Positions 18,127 to 27,216 of a DNA stretch of 54,412 nt are shown piece after piece. Positions within the stretch are counted from its first letter, which is position 1; the number at the start of each line of letters is the position of its first letter. Location: assembly GCF_004769665.1 (NCBI RefSeq), contig NZ_RQGG01000006.1:1-54412 (forward strand), in the 5' to 3' direction. The DNA is from Leptospira kemamanensis. Lineage in GTDB: Bacteria > Spirochaetota > Leptospiria > Leptospirales > Leptospiraceae. The position numbers were made by a program, and so were the translations under genes. Under the pieces are notes generated by a model, which did not search any database, was not told where the DNA came from, and was given only the letters and a program-made list of their open reading frames with translations.

Positions 18127-21100
18127 TTAGGTTTTTTTCCTTTTTTTAGAAGGTTTCTTTTTCTTTTTAGTTGAAGTCTCTTCGTCTTCATCCTCTTCTT
18201 CCAAAGGTTCTTCACTGAGTTCAGTTACGAAGTCAAGGAATGGAATGTGTTTTTTATGACTCATTTCCTCTAATTCTTTTGCATTAGGTTTTCTCTCTCC
18301 TACGACAACCAAATAAAGTGAAGGTAGGATTGTTAACACAAGGCACATCGCCGAAAAGAGTCCACCTACAATCACCGTCGCCAATGGCCTCTGAACGTCT
18401 GATCCAACACCCGTCCCGAGTGTAGCTGGAATTAATCCGAGTAACGCTAGTAACATGGTCATTAGCATTGGACGTAATTGGATGACTGCCGCTTTTTTTA
18501 CGGCAGCTTTTGTGGAAATATCTGGTTCTTCAATGAGTAAGTGGTTTGTTCTCGAAACAAATAATACACCTGCCATGGTTGCAATTCCAAAGAGGGAAAT
18601 GAATCCAACGCCACCTGATACGTTAAAGTAATACCCTCGAAACAGTAGTGCATAAATTCCACCGAGTAGTGATAGTGGAATACAAGCAAGAGCCACATAT
18701 ACATACTTTAAGTTGCGATATAAAAGATACAATACTCCAAATATGATGAGAATTGTGATCGGAATTACTAAAGCCAATTTTTTACCAACTCGGGATAAGT
18801 TTTCGTATTGTCCCCCGAATCGAATTTCGTAGCCATCAGGAAGTTTGATTTTTTTCTTCACACGTTTTTGGAGTTCTGATACAAATCCCCCTTGGTCACG
18901 TCCTCGTATATTGGTTCTAACCGTTACAACTCTTCTTCCTTCTTGTCGAAAGATCATCGTTGGTCCATCGATCACTTCAATATCTGCTAACTGAGATAAG
19001 GGGATCCTTTCTCCTTTTGGGGAAATGATTGGCATATTTTCAATCGCTTGTTTGGAGGCCCTGTAATCTTTTGAAAAACGGACTACAATTCCAAAACGGG
19101 CAGGAGTTTTTGGTGGAATGTCAGATGGTCCTTCATACAATGTACTGATCCGCTGCATACCAATGGCCGCTTCAATCATTTGTTGGATATCAATTACGTT
19201 GATTCCAAATCGAGCTGCTGCTTCTCTGTTGATGTTAATGGTTAATTGAGGACTTTCTGCTTCTTGTTCAATTCCATATTCACTGGCGCCTTTCATTTCT
19301 TTGATTTCTTCTAAAACTTCGTTACCGATTCCACGCATGATTTTTAAATCATTTCCAGAAACAAAAACGGCAAGGTCAGCAATGGTTCCCATAATGGCTT
19401 CGGACAAGTTATCCATAATTGGTTGTGAAAAACTAATCCTTGCACCTGGTAAAGTAGCTTCTAAATCATTTTTCATTCTAAGGAGTAATTCTTGTTTGGT
19501 AATTTTCTCTTTCCACTTATTGTAATCTTTTAGACCAATCAATACCTCGAGTCTATTTGGTGGTAGTGGGTCAGTTCCATCATCGTTTCTACCTAACTGT
19601 GAAATCACGACACTCACTTGTTCATTTTTATAAATAGTTTGCCTGATTTTTGGCATAAACTTTCTTGCTTCTGGTAAGGAGATTCCCACTGGAAAGAAGA
19701 TACGAATGTTAAATCCACCTTCGTCCATTTCTGGTAAAAACTCAGTTCCCAAAGAGAACATACCGATCGCAAGAAAAATGGTAACAACACTAAATGAATA
19801 ACGAACTGCTTTTTTGGATCTGTCGACGATAAACTCGATTAGTCGTTTGTATCGAACTTCAATCCAATCATAAAATGGATTGTGCCATTCAATAGGACCT
19901 GGGTTTGCCGACTCAAAATAATGTTTATAGATGATCGACATGATGACAGGGATCACTGCCATCGCAAAAATCAAGGCACCTAAAATAGCGAAGGATATCG
20001 TAAATGCCATCGGTTTGAATAATCGACCTTCAATCCTTTCAAACGAAAAGATAGGAAGGTAAGCGAGAATGATAATTAAAATGGAAAATAAAATTTCCGT
20101 TCCCACTTCGGACGCGGCATCTCTTGTAAACGCTAAGATCCCATGAGATTTTTCTTCTGGGCTGGCATCACGATAACGCCTCATGATATTTTCCACCATG
20201 ATGACGGCCCCATCTACGATGATACCAAAGTCAATGGCACCTAAGGAAAGTAAGCTTGCAGGAATTCCTGTTAAATTCATCAGTAAAAAGGCGAATAACA
20301 TGGCAAATGGAATGGTTGCCACAACGACAAGCGATGCTCTTACACTACCGATAAAGAAAATCAAAACCAAACTGACAACAACAACACCTTCTACTAATGT
20401 TTTACCAATGGTACGAAGGGTATAATTGACTAAGTCAGTTCGATCATAAGTGTTACGAAGTTGAACCCCTTTCGGAAGGTAGTTTTCATTGATTTCTTTT
20501 ACTTTTTCGCGGATTCGTTCTCCCATTTCATTGGGATCACCCCATCTTCGCATCGCCACCAAACCTTGGACAGACGAGTCAACATCAATGAGGCCTTCTT
20601 CCTCGTTTTGGATGGTATAACCTAAAACCCCACTTGGAATCGGATGTGAAATTTCAACAGAACCTAAATCACGTATGAAGACTGGAACTCCATTCACTGT
20701 TTTCACAACAATGTTTTCAATGTGTTTTGGATCTCGAATGGCGCCAAGGGAACGAATGGGAAACCCCTGTTCTCCTTGCAAAAGTAAATTTCCACCTGTG
20801 TTTAAATTGTTTTCTTGGATAGCTTTGATCACATCTCCAATCGTCAATTTATATCGAATGAGTTTATCTGGAGAGGTAACAACATGGTATTGTTTTGGCA
20901 AACCACCAAAGGTGACAACGTCAGCAATCCCAGGAATTTGTAACATCTTCGGCATGACAATCCAATCTTGGATGGTTCGTAATTCCATCGGAGTGTGGTT
21001 CTCTGAAGATTCTAAAACATAACGATAGATTTCACCGACTGGAGAACTCATTGGTCCTAAGGCTGGATGAACATCTTCTGGGATGTCGGCATCTGCCACC

Positions 21101-21438
21101 CGTTCCATAAGACGCATCCTAGCAAAATAATCGTCTGTTCCATCTTCGAAGACAAATTGGAAGACTACTAAACCATTGATTGTACGGGAACGACGAACAG
21201 CTACTTTTGGAATTGCATTTAATACGCGTTCTATGGGGAGAGTGACTCGTTCTTCTACTTCTACCGCAGCTTTTCCGGGAAATTTTGCAATCAAACGAAC
21301 TTGAGTGTCTGCGATGTCAGAATAAGCTTCTTTTCGAATGTCGATCCAAGCCCAAATTCCAAATAAAACAGCAACGATGGCAGCAATAATGGTTGTAACA
21401 CGATTTTTAAGTGCTGATTCAATAAAATTTTTAATCAT
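18127..21438 (-). CDS. Heavy-metal RND efflux pump (CzcA/CusA type)
   Basis: I start at the ATG ending at 21438 ([13 protein letters not shown]) because GAGGGAATATC precedes it; the open frame extends 24 codons further without support. The product is about 1103 aa. It has the RND layout: one N-terminal TM helix, a large porter loop, a TM block with [18 protein letters not shown] (the HME-type TM4 with two Asp residues), a second porter loop and a C-terminal TM block. It ends in an unusual acidic then Lys-rich tail. Proton-driven export of metal cations through the adaptor and TolC-type channel is expected. The ion cannot be fixed: Cu/Ag and Zn/Co/Cd classes both remain possible. It overlaps the upstream OMP gene by 8 bases. 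Confidence 0.93.
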   Translation of the reverse strand: MIKNFIESALKNRVTTIIAAIVAVLFGIWAWIDIRKEAYSDIADTQVRLIAKFPGKAAVEVEERVTLPIERVLNAIPKVAVRRSRTINGLVVFQFVFEDGTDDYFARMRLMERVADADIPEDVHPALGPMSSPVGEIYRYVLESSENHTPMELRTIQDWIVMPKMLQIPGIADVVTFGGLPKQYHVVTSPDKLIRYKLTIGDVIKAIQENNLNTGGNLLLQGEQGFPIRSLGAIRDPKHIENIVVKTVNGVPVFIRDLGSVEISHPIPSGVLGYTIQNEEEGLIDVDSSVQGLVAMRRWGDPNEMGERIREKVKEINENYLPKGVQLRNTYDRTDLVNYTLRTIGKTLVEGVVVVSLVLIFFIGSVRASLVVVATIPFAMLFAFLLMNLTGIPASLLSLGAIDFGIIVDGAVIMVENIMRRYRDASPEEKSHGILAFTRDAASEVGTEILFSILIIILAYLPIFSFERIEGRLFKPMAFTISFAILGALIFAMAVIPVIMSIIYKHYFESANPGPIEWHNPFYDWIEVRYKRLIEFIVDRSKKAVRYSFSVVTIFLAIGMFSLGTEFLPEMDEGGFNIRIFFPVGISLPEARKFMPKIRQTIYKNEQVSVVISQLGRNDDGTDPLPPNRLEVLIGLKDYNKWKEKITKQELLLRMKNDLEATLPGARISFSQPIMDNLSEAIMGTIADLAVFVSGNDLKIMRGIGNEVLEEIKEMKGASEYGIEQEAESPQLTININREAAARFGINVIDIQQMIEAAIGMQRISTLYEGPSDIPPKTPARFGIVVRFSKDYRASKQAIENMPIISPKGERIPLSQLADIEVIDGPTMIFRQEGRRVVTVRTNIRGRDQGGFVSELQKRVKKKIKLPDGYEIRFGGQYENLSRVGKKLALVIPITILIIFGVLYLLYRNLKYVYVALACIPLSLLGGIYALLFRGYYFNVSGGVGFISLFGIATMAGVLFVSRTNHLLIEEPDISTKAAVKKAAVIQLRPMLMTMLLALLGLIPATLGTGVGSDVQRPLATVIVGGLFSAMCLVLTILPSLYLVVVGERKPNAKELEEMSHKKHIPFLDFVTELSEEPLEEEDEDEETSTKKKKKPSKKRKKT

Positions 21439-22180
21439 GATATTCCCTCGTATTGAAGAGGTAACCCATCTGTAATAATAATTGTGGGTTTCGGTAATCT
21501 CCTTGTCCAATTCCTCCGCCTAACTGCAAAAAGAAATTGCCAAGTAAAAAATCGTATGTTAGTCCAATGTATCTTTGAGTGAGATGAACTTTTTGCCTTT
21601 CTCGGCTTTCATATTCTAAATACGTTGCGACATTGGAATCTATCGAATTGATGTAAGATCGAATGAATAAATCTTCTTGGGAAGGATCTCTTCTGTTGTA
21701 TCCAGGGATATTGACTCCTGTTGGATAAGATGATTGTCCACCACGACCTACTTCGGGAGCAAATGGATTCACTTCAAAATAACCACCTACAATGGAGAAA
21801 CTATGTGAGATGACAGGTGTTTTCCAGAAGGTATAACCCAAATCAATTTGACCACCTTTCCACTGTGGACCCCAAACACCACCTGATCCTCGTAAAACGA
21901 TGTCCTTCCAGTAGTAACCTAAGTTAAAGTTGATACTAGCTGGAGATCCGATGGAGGCTCCATATACCCAAAAATTAGTTGTTTTTGGTAATCGTTTTTC
22001 ATCCAAACTTTTTGGATTGAGTGTTTCATCTTCACCAAAACTAGACTCTTTAGAGTCATTCGGTGTCCATTCCGGTTTGATTTCGTTTCCATTTTTATCT
22101 TTTGGATAGGGAGATGTTTGAGAATACAAGTTGGATCCCAAACAAAAAAGAATTAGGATTATGTATATTTGATGTTTCAT
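21431..22180 (-). CDS. Outer-membrane beta-barrel protein inside the RND operon
   Basis: With the ATG ending at 22180 (one base after the adaptor stop) the product is 249 aa. The signal peptide ends at LYSQ (about residue 21). A polar linker rich in Asp/Lys/Pro follows, then amphipathic aromatic strands ([21 protein letters not shown], in pieces; [24 protein letters not shown]), which suggests an 8- to 10-strand barrel. I do not recognise the family. Its position between the adaptor and the pump, with coupled start and overlapping stop, ties it to metal export; a surface or accessory component is an inference. Confidence 0.7.
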   Translation of the reverse strand: MKHQIYIILILFCLGSNLYSQTSPYPKDKNGNEIKPEWTPNDSKESSFGEDETLNPKSLDEKRLPKTTNFWVYGASIGSPASINFNLGYYWKDIVLRGSGGVWGPQWKGGQIDLGYTFWKTPVISHSFSIVGGYFEVNPFAPEVGRGGQSSYPTGVNIPGYNRRDPSQEDLFIRSYINSIDSNVATYLEYESRERQKVHLTQRYIGLTYDFLLGNFFLQLGGGIGQGDYRNPQLLLQMGYLFNTREYHD

Positions 22181-22181
22181 C

Positions 22182-23189
22182 TTAAAACCCAAAACTTAAT
22201 CCTTTCAAAAGGATGGATCCTTGGATGGCTACTTTTTCACCAGGAGCTAAACCTTCGATGATATTCACACGTTCTTTGGTGGAGATACCAAGAACTACTT
22301 CTCGTCTTTTGAATGTTAAAGGTTTCTCTTCCACAAATACATAATTTTTACCTTCTACAGTGACAATTGCCGTGTAAGGTAAAACCACACTATCGCCTCC
22401 AGTTTGTTCAGGAAACTTTACGACTCCAAACATACCCGGCTTCAAACGATACTTATCGTTTACAACGATGATACGCATCTTGGCAGTTCTCGTGAGAGGG
22501 TCGACGTTATCACCAATTGCCTCAGCGGTTCCGATGAACTCTTCATCTGGAAAGGAAGCAAATACCACTTTTACTTTTTTTCCTTTTTTCAAAGTGGAGA
22601 TTTGTGATTCAGGAACATCTGTGATGATCCAAGCTTTTAAACTTCCTGCCGTGCCAAGTTCACTTGGGTTTAAACCTTGTGCTCGGAGTTTCCCTTCAAA
22701 TTCAGCAAGTTCGGCAGCATCATTTCCTGCATCTGTTTCCGCTTCCACTAAGTCTTTTTCAGTAGCGACTCGGTGGACAAACATATCTTTAATCCGGCTT
22801 AAGTTTTTATTGGAACGATGAACTTTGTTTTTGGCATGGACGTAACCTACATAAAGATCGTTTAACTCTGCTGATTCGAATAAGATAATACGAGCACCAT
22901 TACTTACGGATGGAGAAGTGGAAGCAATGAGTCTTGCAGGTGCTTCTAAACTGACAAACTCACCACCACCACCAATTTGTGTTGATCGCACGATCTCAAG
23001 GCCTGGGCTATTGGGTTTGAATTCAATTCGTAAGCCATCATCAAACACTTCTGCTTTTTCAGGGTGTTTGTGTATTGGTTTTGCCGATTTGGAAAATACC
23101 ATAAATAAAATCGCAATGACGATTAATACAACTCCTGAGATGAGTAGGATTTTTGCTTTTTGGTTTAATGATTTTAATGTGTTTAACAT
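22182..23189 (-). CDS. RND periplasmic adaptor (CzcB/CusB type)
   Basis: The ATG ending at 23189 has GAGGAATAAA before it and lies one base after the channel gene stop, so I use it instead of the longer open frame. The product is 335 aa: a short cytoplasmic N-terminus, one TM anchor ([20 protein letters not shown], about 13-32), then a membrane-fusion protein body with lipoyl-like, helical hairpin (Asn/Lys-rich about 115-180) and beta-barrel domains ([20 protein letters not shown]). The proximal segment carries IHKHPEKAE, a possible metal-binding His patch. It links the inner-membrane pump to the outer-membrane channel. Confidence 0.9.
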   Translation of the reverse strand: MLNTLKSLNQKAKILLISGVVLIVIAILFMVFSKSAKPIHKHPEKAEVFDDGLRIEFKPNSPGLEIVRSTQIGGGGEFVSLEAPARLIASTSPSVSNGARIILFESAELNDLYVGYVHAKNKVHRSNKNLSRIKDMFVHRVATEKDLVEAETDAGNDAAELAEFEGKLRAQGLNPSELGTAGSLKAWIITDVPESQISTLKKGKKVKVVFASFPDEEFIGTAEAIGDNVDPLTRTAKMRIIVVNDKYRLKPGMFGVVKFPEQTGGDSVVLPYTAIVTVEGKNYVFVEEKPLTFKRREVVLGISTKERVNIIEGLAPGEKVAIQGSILLKGLSFGF

Positions 23190-23190
23190 T

Positions 23191-24609
23191 TTATTCCTCT
23201 GTCCTAGGAGAAGTTTGGTTTTCGGATCTGGGGAGAAAGATACCTTTTCCCACAGCATAGTTTACATTTTCAATGGCTTCCATTCGATCTGTTTGTAGTT
23301 TTAACATTTCCACAACACTCGAACGATAGGTTTCAAAGAAGTCTGCAAACTCTAAGATTGTAATGTATTTCTTCTCATAACTCATAATCATATCTAAAGA
23401 CAAACTTCCGTAATCTTTGATATACGCATCGATAAAACGTTTGTACAAAGCGTCTTTGATGCGTGCAGATTGATAGGCAACAGCTACTTCGTTTTCTACT
23501 TCTAAGATATTGTTTTTTAATTCTTGTTTGCGTACTAAAATGGCTTTTTCAGCTGCTTGGATATTCCCTTGGTTTCGATCAAAAAGTGGAACGTTTAATT
23601 GCGCAGTGACTCCCCAATAGTTTTGAAATGCAGTTCCACCTCGGTTGTAAACAGGTCCGAATGACAAATCAGGAATTGCATTCGCATATTGTAATTCTAG
23701 ATTTGCCTCTTCATAACGTAATGTTTGTAAGGCTTTTTTTAGATCAGGACGATTTTCGCGAGCAATCTCTACTAAATCTTCCAGTTTGACAGTATTGGGA
23801 ACAATCGCATCTAGTTGTCTTTCGCTGATCTTTGGGACAAACTCAACACGAGCATCTCTGTAAAGATCATCATTCAATAGAATTTTTAGTTCAGCTTCTT
23901 TTTCATACACTTTGATTGCTAAGTCTTCTCTCTCTTTTTTAAGAAAGAATAATAAAGCTTTAAGACGTAAGTGTTCTGCTTGTAAAAGAGCTCTTCGTTT
24001 GTAAGCAAGTTCAGAAGACTCCACAGTTTTTTCGATGGAGGCAATACTTTGGTCATAAAAAACCACAGCTTTTTTATAGAAGTAAATCGTATAAACGGTT
24101 CTTCGAAGTTTTGTGATTAACGCTCGTGTCAGATCATAAAACTCTTGTTCTGAAATTTTTGCATTCAGTTCTGCTACTTTAACACGTTTGTCTATCTTAC
24201 CACCTAAGAGAAATACTTGTTGGACTTGGACAACGGATTGCCCAGAACGAGTTGTATCAAAGTATCTTTGTGTTGGTTCTGCATACACGCTTTGGTCAAT
24301 TGCAATGTTTGGGTTTGCATATAAACCCGCTTGTAAGATTCCCGCTTTTTTTACATCGATTTGAAATCGAGAAGCAATTAGTAATAAATTGTTTTTCCAA
24401 AGCAGAGTCTCTGCTGTTTCTAAATCAATCTCTTTGGAATATTTTTGATCATCAGGATATAAACTAGATCCAAGGGAAGATCTCGGATTGTCATCGGTTA
24501 ATTGTCTCCGAAGGGCTTCACTTGCTTGTGCGACCATTTTTTCTTCCGAAAAGAGGGAAGTCACAATCAGTAAAGATAAGTAAATACCTGTTTTGTAATA
24601 AACGTTCAT
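23191..24609 (-). CDS. TolC-family outer-membrane channel of the RND system (CzcC type)
   Basis: The product is 472 aa with a signal peptide ending near LFSEE (about residue 22). Two repeated outer-membrane-efflux-protein halves are visible, each with long helical coiled coils (about 60-250 and 265-450). Typical elements are [28 protein letters not shown] in pieces, [30 protein letters not shown] in pieces, and [15 protein letters not shown]. The NRPDL and PDLxFGPxYxRG motifs are characteristic of CzcC-like members. It forms the outer-membrane exit duct for the adaptor and pump encoded downstream. It is the first gene of the tight four-gene unit, and the small exported protein at 24708 lies 98 bases upstream. 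Confidence 0.9.
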   Translation of the reverse strand: MNVYYKTGIYLSLLIVTSLFSEEKMVAQASEALRRQLTDDNPRSSLGSSLYPDDQKYSKEIDLETAETLLWKNNLLLIASRFQIDVKKAGILQAGLYANPNIAIDQSVYAEPTQRYFDTTRSGQSVVQVQQVFLLGGKIDKRVKVAELNAKISEQEFYDLTRALITKLRRTVYTIYFYKKAVVFYDQSIASIEKTVESSELAYKRRALLQAEHLRLKALLFFLKKEREDLAIKVYEKEAELKILLNDDLYRDARVEFVPKISERQLDAIVPNTVKLEDLVEIARENRPDLKKALQTLRYEEANLELQYANAIPDLSFGPVYNRGGTAFQNYWGVTAQLNVPLFDRNQGNIQAAEKAILVRKQELKNNILEVENEVAVAYQSARIKDALYKRFIDAYIKDYGSLSLDMIMSYEKKYITILEFADFFETYRSSVVEMLKLQTDRMEAIENVNYAVGKGIFLPRSENQTSPRTEE

Positions 24610-24707
24610 AAGTTACCAGATGTTTTGAATTCTAAAAGGTTACGAATAGGGATATACCTCTCTTGTTAGGAGAGAATACTTCCGGATTCGCAAATGCCGA
24701 AAAAGGT

Positions 24708-25094
24708 TTAAACTGCGGAAATAGGAGGTGGTATATTGAGTAAAAGAGAAGAGAGAAGGTTTGGTATGAGTACACCAAAAGATAGTAAATCTATATAGGA
24801 AAAAATCAGATCTTCAATTAGGTCATGGTTTTTGTCTTCATTGATAAAATCTAAAAAGTCTGCACGTGACCGACTTAAGGTCGCATTGTCATCAATGGAC
24901 GTGATTTGTGGAATGTCTAAATTGGAGATTTCCGTTTCTTCTAAGTATTTTGAAGAAGTTTTTTTGATATGGGGGAGACTAGCGGCAAAGTATTCGGAAA
25001 CAGCTTCCGATGTATTCTCAAACGGGAAACCTATCGTTGCTACCAGTAGCAGTGCAATCAGTTTGTTTGACCAGTGTCCCGTCATAATGTCCAC
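24708..25094 (-). CDS. Small exported protein with PPP tail, upstream of the RND operon
   Basis: The product is 128 aa. The start may be the GTG ending at 25094 (AGGA five bases upstream) or the ATG three codons later. The N-terminus holds a signal sequence (KLIALLLVATIGFPF). The mature part is acidic, and the C-terminus has hydrophobic residues followed by LLNIPPPISAV. The end has the pattern LLSxxxLNxPPP, which the neighbouring 25343-25684 product shares. I do not recognise the family. Its position 98 bases before the channel gene, on the same strand, suggests it belongs to the metal efflux regulon (inference). Confidence 0.6.
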   Translation of the reverse strand: MDIMTGHWSNKLIALLLVATIGFPFENTSEAVSEYFAASLPHIKKTSSKYLEETEISNLDIPQITSIDDNATLSRSRADFLDFINEDKNHDLIEDLIFSYIDLLSFGVLIPNLLSSLLLNIPPPISAV

Positions 25095-25204
25095 GAATTC
25101 CTAAATCAGTCTGTACTCAATCGATAAATCAATTTGATTCCTTGCATTTACTAATTAAGTCAACAATTTGTACTGTTTCTAGGGTAAGAGACGAAAGGAT
25201 TGTT

Positions 25205-25248
25205 AAAAAAAAGACTGTCCAGAGATAGAAAACACTCTGGTACAGTCT
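25205..25248 (-). terminator. Strong Rho-independent terminator ahead of the RND operon
   Basis: On the minus strand, AGACTGT then CCAGAG pair with CTCTGG and ACAGTCT (25212-25224 with 25235-25248): 13 bp with one bulged base and a 10-base loop. Eight T follow. It is the second of two terminators downstream of the 25343 gene and lies 110 bases before the next gene. Confidence 0.85.
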
Positions 25249-25291
25249 GGAAAGTTTTGGCAAATGAGAAACATTTCTTTGGAAATGAATA

Positions 25292-25324
25292 TAAAAACAT
25301 CCTGTGCCCCTAACGGGACACAGG
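25292..25324 (-). terminator. Rho-independent terminator after the small exported gene 25343-25684
   Basis: On the minus strand, CCTGTGTCCC pairs with GGGGCACAGG (plus positions 25301-25324) around a GTTA loop, with one G-T pair. ATGTTTTTATAT follows. Confidence 0.8.
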
Positions 25325-25342
25325 TAAAGCGGTAGAGAGGAG

Positions 25343-25684
25343 TTATACGGGTGGAGGTAGATTTAAGTATTGGTTGGAAAGGAGATGTGAATTCCATTCA
25401 GAGTCTTTTTGTAGGTCAGAAGTGAGTGAATTCACCCAAACTCCTGTTAGGCCTCTGCCATTCCAAGTAGTAATGTCTTCTAAATCTTTTGTGCCAGTCC
25501 CTTCTTCCGAAGCGGAATTTTGCGAAGAAAGCAAATGAGATCCTGATAATTGGGATTTGCCCGTAACACGAGAAGACTTAGCTCCACGAGTTCGGATCAG
25601 GACGTTTTCTTCCGAAAGGAAAGCACTGCCCAGAGAGAACGTAAGGAGTGAAACTCCCAGTAGTTTTGTGATCTTTCTGAACAT
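25343..25684 (-). CDS. Small exported protein ending in LNLPPPV
   Basis: The product is 113 aa. It starts with a signal peptide (KLLGVSLLTFSLGSAFLS). The mature part of about 90 residues is Ser/Thr/Gly-rich, with two Trp residues in a TTWNGRGLTGVWVNSL segment, and ends HLLSNQYLNLPPPV. The final LLSxxxLNxPPP is shared with the 24708-25094 product. No known domain is evident. It has its own terminator (25292-25324), so it seems to be a separate transcript from the RND operon. The function is unknown. Confidence 0.6.
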   Translation of the reverse strand: MFRKITKLLGVSLLTFSLGSAFLSEENVLIRTRGAKSSRVTGKSQLSGSHLLSSQNSASEEGTGTKDLEDITTWNGRGLTGVWVNSLTSDLQKDSEWNSHLLSNQYLNLPPPV

Positions 25685-25760
25685 AATTACAGTTTAGACG
25701 ATCTCTGATTAAAATCTAGCATTTTTTTGGCCTTTGCTTATCAATTAAGCAGATCGACCA

Positions 25761-25782
25761 AAAAAAATAGAGAATTTTCTCG
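25761..25782 (-). terminator. Possible weak terminator after the FAD dehydrogenase gene
   Basis: On the minus strand, a short stem GAGA/TCTC with loop AAAT is followed by TA and eight T, twelve bases after the stop codon. The stem is short, so confidence is low. Confidence 0.35.
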
Positions 25783-25793
25783 TCTGCCTGGAT

Positions 25794-27206
25794 TTAGAGC
25801 ACTTTTCCCGGGTTTAGGATTCCTTTCGGATCAAAAGCCAATTTGATCGCTCGCATGGTGTCCAATTCCCCTTGGGAACGTGAGAATCCTAAATAATCCT
25901 TTTTCAAAAGTCCAATTCCATGTTCTGCGGAAATCGAACCTTTGTATTTTTGGATGAGTTGGAACATCTCAGGGTCCACTTGTTTACATTGCCTGAAGAA
26001 ATCGGCATCCGATAAGTCCTTTGGTTTTACGATATTGAGATGGAGGTTTCCGTCTCCGATATGTCCAAAAAGAGCGATGGCAAATCCCTGGTATTTTTTT
26101 GTGAGAAGGGCTGTCATCTCATCTAAAAATGCCTCCATATTGCGGAGTGGGAGCGAGATATCATTTTTATGGACTGTATACGCCAGAGATAAAGATTCAG
26201 AAATCCCTTCACGGTATTTCCAAAAGGTTTCGTTTTGTCTGGAGTTTTGTGCAATCGATCCATCTGTGATCAGTTCTTTTTCTGTGATGGATTCTAAGAT
26301 GGAATAGAGTTTTTCTTCGTCTGTTTCTCCACTCACTTCGAATTCCATGAGCACATAGTACTTGTTAGGTGCTTGGAAGGGGTCTGGAACACCTAAGTGT
26401 TCTTTTACTTTATCCAAACAATAATCGGTTAAAAATTCAAAAGCTAATAGTGGTAAATCAAAGTTATGTGTTTCGCGAAAGATATCTAAAATATTTTTGT
26501 ATTCAGGAACTGCCAAAAATATCACCCGAATGTCTTTCGGAGGTTTTGTCAGTTTCACTACAGCTTCTGTGATGATCCCAAGGGTTCCTTCTGAACCTAT
26601 AAACAAATGTTTGAGATCATATCCTGTATTGTTTTTTAAGATTTCTCCGTTGAAGCGAAATACCTCTCCTTTCCCCGTAACGACAGTGAGTCCCAAAATC
26701 CAATCTCGGATCAGACCATATTGAACCACACGAACACCACCAGCATTTGTGGCAATGTTTCCTCCGATATGGCTCGAACCTGTTGCTGCAAAATCAACAG
26801 GGAAATAAAATCCTCTTTCTTCTGCTTCCTTGTGAAGATTTTTTGTAATCATCCCAGCTTGGATGTGTAAGGTGCCAAGGAATGGATCAAAATCGATCAC
26901 TTGGTTCATCTTAGAAAGGGATAAAACGATTTCGCCATCTTTTGCGACAGCGCCGCCAGCGTAACCAGTTCTACCACCTGAAGGAACGATAGAGATTCCA
27001 TTTTGATAAGCATAGGAAACAATAGACGCTACATCTTCAGTGGTTTCTGGAAAGACCAATATTTGGTAGTTGGGTGGATAAACTTTCGTACGATCCGTAC
27101 CATATGAGTTGAATAAAGCTTCATCCATTGTGCCATCATTTTTTTGGATGACTTTTTTTTCTCCGATGAGTTTTCCTAAATCAGTTTTTGTTTTTGTAAA
27201 ATCCAT
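25794..27206 (-). CDS. FAD-linked dehydrogenase, D-lactate/D-2-hydroxyglutarate type (GlcD-like)
   Basis: I use the ATG ending at 27206 because AAAGGAACCAAA precedes it; the longer frame overlaps ppk. The product is 470 aa. The N-terminal FAD-binding domain of the VAO/PCMH fold has PSGGRTGYAGGAV (about 63-75), GGNIATNAGGVRVVQYG and GSEGTLGIITE. The C-terminal FAD-oxidase domain has GHIGDGNLHLNIV, with metal or substrate His residues, and ends in SAEHGIGLLKK and FDPKGILNPGKVL. These are signatures of D-lactate, glycolate and D-2-hydroxyglutarate dehydrogenases. The precise substrate is not decided. It follows ppk by 10 bases. Confidence 0.9.
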   Translation of the reverse strand: MDFTKTKTDLGKLIGEKKVIQKNDGTMDEALFNSYGTDRTKVYPPNYQILVFPETTEDVASIVSYAYQNGISIVPSGGRTGYAGGAVAKDGEIVLSLSKMNQVIDFDPFLGTLHIQAGMITKNLHKEAEERGFYFPVDFAATGSSHIGGNIATNAGGVRVVQYGLIRDWILGLTVVTGKGEVFRFNGEILKNNTGYDLKHLFIGSEGTLGIITEAVVKLTKPPKDIRVIFLAVPEYKNILDIFRETHNFDLPLLAFEFLTDYCLDKVKEHLGVPDPFQAPNKYYVLMEFEVSGETDEEKLYSILESITEKELITDGSIAQNSRQNETFWKYREGISESLSLAYTVHKNDISLPLRNMEAFLDEMTALLTKKYQGFAIALFGHIGDGNLHLNIVKPKDLSDADFFRQCKQVDPEMFQLIQKYKGSISAEHGIGLLKKDYLGFSRSQGELDTMRAIKLAFDPKGILNPGKVL

Positions 27207-27216
27207 TTTGGTTCCT

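Noticed and set aside
18498..21022. Several plus- and minus-strand ORFs within the RND pump gene
   Set aside because: They are shadow frames of a strongly conserved 1103-aa pump.
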